The translations under genes were made by a program, and so were the position numbers. Under the pieces are notes generated by a model. It had not been told where the DNA came from. It saw only the letters and a list, made by a program, of their open reading frames with translations, and searched no databases. Positions 61,700 to 64,000 of a stretch of 64,000 bases of DNA are shown here, piece by piece; position 1 is the stretch's first letter, and each line of letters opens with the position of its first letter. The stretch is from Isoetes taiwanensis. Taxonomy: Eukaryota > Streptophyta > Lycopodiopsida > Isoetales > Isoetaceae. The stretch covers positions 10,501,018 to 10,565,017 of the forward strand of contig JAJEKV010000041.1 in assembly GCA_021234155.1 (NCBI GenBank), given 5' to 3'.

Positions 61700-62913
61700 T
61701 GTAGTGTTGATTCAAGATCGTCCCCAATCGAGGTCAGCCATAGCCACCGGGCAGCTTATGGACATAAGGACACCGCATGAAGTGCCCGGTCGCATACACC
61801 GTAGCATGCCTTATCTCGCCGAGCTGTTCTCGGCCCTTTAGGAATAGACGTGAAAGGTTCCAACTTCCTTGCCGACATTATTCGATGACGGGCGCAAGGA
61901 AGGTGACTTTTTTTTCCGGGCGGCCATAAGAGTTCTCACGAGAGGGCCCCGGACTTGGTGAGCGGGTTTGTAAGGTGTGGACGGGCTGTACGCGAGTAAG
62001 GAGCATGACGCCGATACCGGTTCCTTGGTGTGTCCTCCCTCGAGGCTTAATGCCTTAGCCCTCAGCCGCAGAATCGATTTTTGGGTCTATGGCCTTAACC
62101 ATTCGCTTAATGGATGGGGCCAACCCTTCAATGTAGCCCCCTCCACCGCCTCTTTTCATTCATCCCTGGTACATACAGCCTCAGGCGCATGAATTCATCA
62201 GTGTAGGCCTGAACTGACATCCCCTTCTGCTCTAACTTGTAGAAGGTCTGGATTTGTTGGCATTTGTGCGCACGAGGCACATAATGCGACTTAAAAGCCT
62301 TGGCAAACTTTTTGAACTTGCACTGCTCCCCGGCCTGTGTGCTTGGTTTCGCATAGCCCTTCCACCAAATACGGCAGCTCCCTCGTAAGGTTGGTGGTGG
62401 CAACCTTTCCTCAGATCCTTTTCTCGCCATACCATAGGATTTCCCAAACTCTTCATTTCGCTGAGCCAGACTCTCAGATTCAGCCCGCCTCTAGTTTGCC
62501 ATCAAATTGGGCTAGTTTCCTATTTTTCCATATACTGGTTATGGCTGTATCAACCGTTTTACGGTACTCCTTGTCCCGGCGATGTGCATGGCCATCGGAT
62601 GACACCGACGACGTAAGACTCCGTAAGAAAGACCGGGAGGATGTTGCACCGCCCCTAGAGGAACTTCGGCGACGCTTTGGAACGGTGCCTCAAGGGCAGA
62701 CGGGTGCGTGACCGGATTCAAAGTGTAAGGCTGCCGTGGTGGGGGACTTGGCGGTAACGGAGGTAACTCCGGTCCATCCTCCTGGGCATGCTGCGGTGGG
62801 TTGACATTCAGCACATAAGTCTGCAACTCAACTAGTTGCCTCTTCATCAACATAAGTTCCTCGGGGGTTAACCCATCGGGCATTCGAGGGTGTTCGCCAG
62901 CGGCGCTATGCAC
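61700..62913 (-). pseudogene. gag: Chromovirus gag, frameshifted
   Basis: The likely start is the ATG at 62913, opening a proline-rich segment with coiled-coil-like LTPEELMLMKRQLVELQ. The capsid-like core is in 62128-62430 (FAKAFKSHYVP, then FYKLEQKGMSVQAYTDEF and LRLYVPG), the usual plant Ty3 Gag signature. A CCHC knuckle lies near 61765-61810, split by a shift between the Cys pair and the GHFMRC part. Gag forms the particle that packages element RNA and would be needed in trans by the non-coding arrays. Confidence 0.8.
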
Positions 62914-63183
62914 CGCCTATATCGAGCATAACAAGATATAAGCAGAATTTCAACAACATCAAGTCTCACAACAAGATCATTTTGGGTAGTACTGAAGTAA
63001 GAGTGAACAAGAGAAGACAAGAGAAAAGATTTTGATTATAAGTCAAAACAACTGTTACATTGAAGAACTTCACACTGAAGGTAGTTATCAACTTAAAGTT
63101 ATATAATACACAAGTGGATTTAATACATTGGGTATTTCTTTAGTGACACTGAACATAGCACAACAAAACTAAGGGGTCCGGAC

Positions 63184-63660
63184 CTAGGGGTTCGCAAAAG
63201 GGTACAGGATAGAATAGCGAACACTTTCACGTACAGCTCTGACGAGCTTGTAACATGCCCAGGCCTGGACGATAACAGGTTGGTAATCCCAGGTGGGGCT
63301 AACAATAAGGAGATTGAAAAGCCTCCTTAATGCATAGAAGATTTGCCACAGGTGGTCGTTGGCATCCTCGAAAGCTTCGTGCCTGGACATATCCCAATAG
63401 TCCCATGTGCGGCGAAGGGTCCGCCTGTCAGTCATCAAGGCCCGCTCCCGAGAATGTTAACTACCTCCATCCCCTTGTTCGGATCATAAGGCTCTTCTCT
63501 GGCTCGTGAGTTCCTCCATCTCATAGTCACCATCTCGCCCCGTACTCCCCATATCTTTGGCCGTAATCTTGTTCTGGGAGGCCCCGGATCATCCCTTCAG
63601 ACGCCGTAATTCATTCTTCATACTCCTCGAAAGTGTCTCGCCTGCGAAGACAACAGAATA
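63184..63660 (-). CDS. Extra sense-strand frame upstream of gag
   Basis: The 84-codon frame 63184-63438 has protein-like composition (TWDYWDMSRHEAFED, WQIFYALRRLFNLL, a Trp-rich repeat, a TGA/TAG-type end). Upstream, 63439-63652 continues coding-like in alternating phases (RGLPEQDYGQRYGEYGARW, then YEMEELTSQ and EEPYDPNKGMEV), as if one acidic protein of more than 150 residues had been broken by small indels. It lies about 270 bp before gag on the sense strand. No domain is recognised. It could be an extra ORF of the element or a 5' extension of Gag. Confidence 0.4.
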
Positions 63661-64000
63661 AATATATATACATTGAACAATTTTCCTATACTCCACTTTA
63701 AGGAAGAGAATTGAACATTGAAGAGAAAAGACAACTCAATGGTCTTCAATAGTACAAGAAAATATAAGGAAAAATCCTGAATATATATATGAAAAGAGTA
63801 CATAGATTATGGGATGGCCCATTAAAGGTAATGGCAATCAAAATTACTTAAAACTAGATACAATTGTCTGCTTAAAAAAAACTAGAACTAAGAGGTCGAC
63901 CCTTCAACATCTTGTGCTTGGGTGTCAAACTTAGGTTCTGGTCGATGCTGCAGGAGTAGCACACTAGGATTAACTGATGAGGCAGCTGATGAAGCTATCT
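63661..64000 (-). other. Upstream leader of the chromovirus, partial
   Basis: AT-rich to about 63880. No primer binding site is reached before the window ends. Confidence 0.4.

Larger units (their letters stand above)
55939..64000 (-). mobile_element. Autonomous-type chromovirus (Ty3), 3' part and gag-pol, runs off window
   Basis: On the minus strand, from right to left: leader with an extra frame, gag, protease, RT-RNase H, integrase, chromodomain, 0.65-kb 3' region, polypurine tract and 3' LTR. The 5' LTR and primer site are beyond 64000. The LTR ends and the region beside the polypurine tract are homologous to the non-coding arrays, making this the likely coding relative. Integrase is one long open frame, but gag, protease and RT have many one- or two-base breaks, some of which could be sequence errors. 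Confidence 0.88.

Overview
This window looks like nuclear DNA from a land plant with a large, transposon-rich genome. The reasons are chromovirus-type Ty3 retrotransposons primed by initiator tRNA-Met, tRNA-derived SINE-like elements, a Helitron, and a plant-type SLC35F (DUF914) transporter gene with eleven exons and short introns. The clade cannot be fixed from the sequence. Most short open frames are chance frames inside repeats.

Layout. Positions 1-12209 are a truncated array of a non-coding LTR retrotransposon on the minus strand, ordered LTR1-INTa-LTR2-INTb. Positions 12210-22170 are a graveyard holding a decayed minus-strand Ty3 pol, unrecognised DNA, a 5'-truncated LINE ending in poly(A), and the left half of a plus-strand Ty3 pol. 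Positions 22171-40401 are a second array, LTR3-INTa-LTR4-INTb-LTR5, inserted in that plus-strand pol with a 5-bp target duplication (aattt); the pol resumes at 40402. Positions 41460-45840 are non-genic with short interspersed repeats. Positions 45844-48098 carry the one apparently intact host gene, SLC35F-like, on the minus strand. Positions 48100-55938 hold short repeats, a (TATC)n tract grown from a SINE-like tail, a foldback, a decayed Merlin-type (ISXO2) transposase and an aldo-keto reductase pseudogene. From 55939 to the end runs an autonomous, frameshifted chromovirus on the minus strand: 3' LTR, polypurine tract, chromodomain, integrase, RT-RNase H, protease, gag and an extra frame upstream of gag.

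How the parts relate. The non-coding arrays and the coding chromovirus share LTR ends, polypurine tract and the sequence next to it, so the chromovirus (or a close relative) is the likely protein donor for the non-coding family. The two internal domains within each array are distinct subtypes. INTa (copies 1 and 3) carries a 2.85-kb acquired block beside the polypurine tract; INTb (copies 2 and 4) lacks it. Many small diagnostic differences, including ones in the middle LTRs, also pair copy 1 with 3 and 2 with 4. The same heterodimeric three-LTR structure therefore exists twice. Either a dimer moves as one unit or a segment was duplicated. This is the most interesting signal in the window.

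Caution. Differences between copies concentrate at CAG, CTG and CCG triplets and do not look like C-to-T decay. Some indels and frameshifts may be base-calling errors at methylated CHG sites, so frame breaks in the repeats should be read with care.
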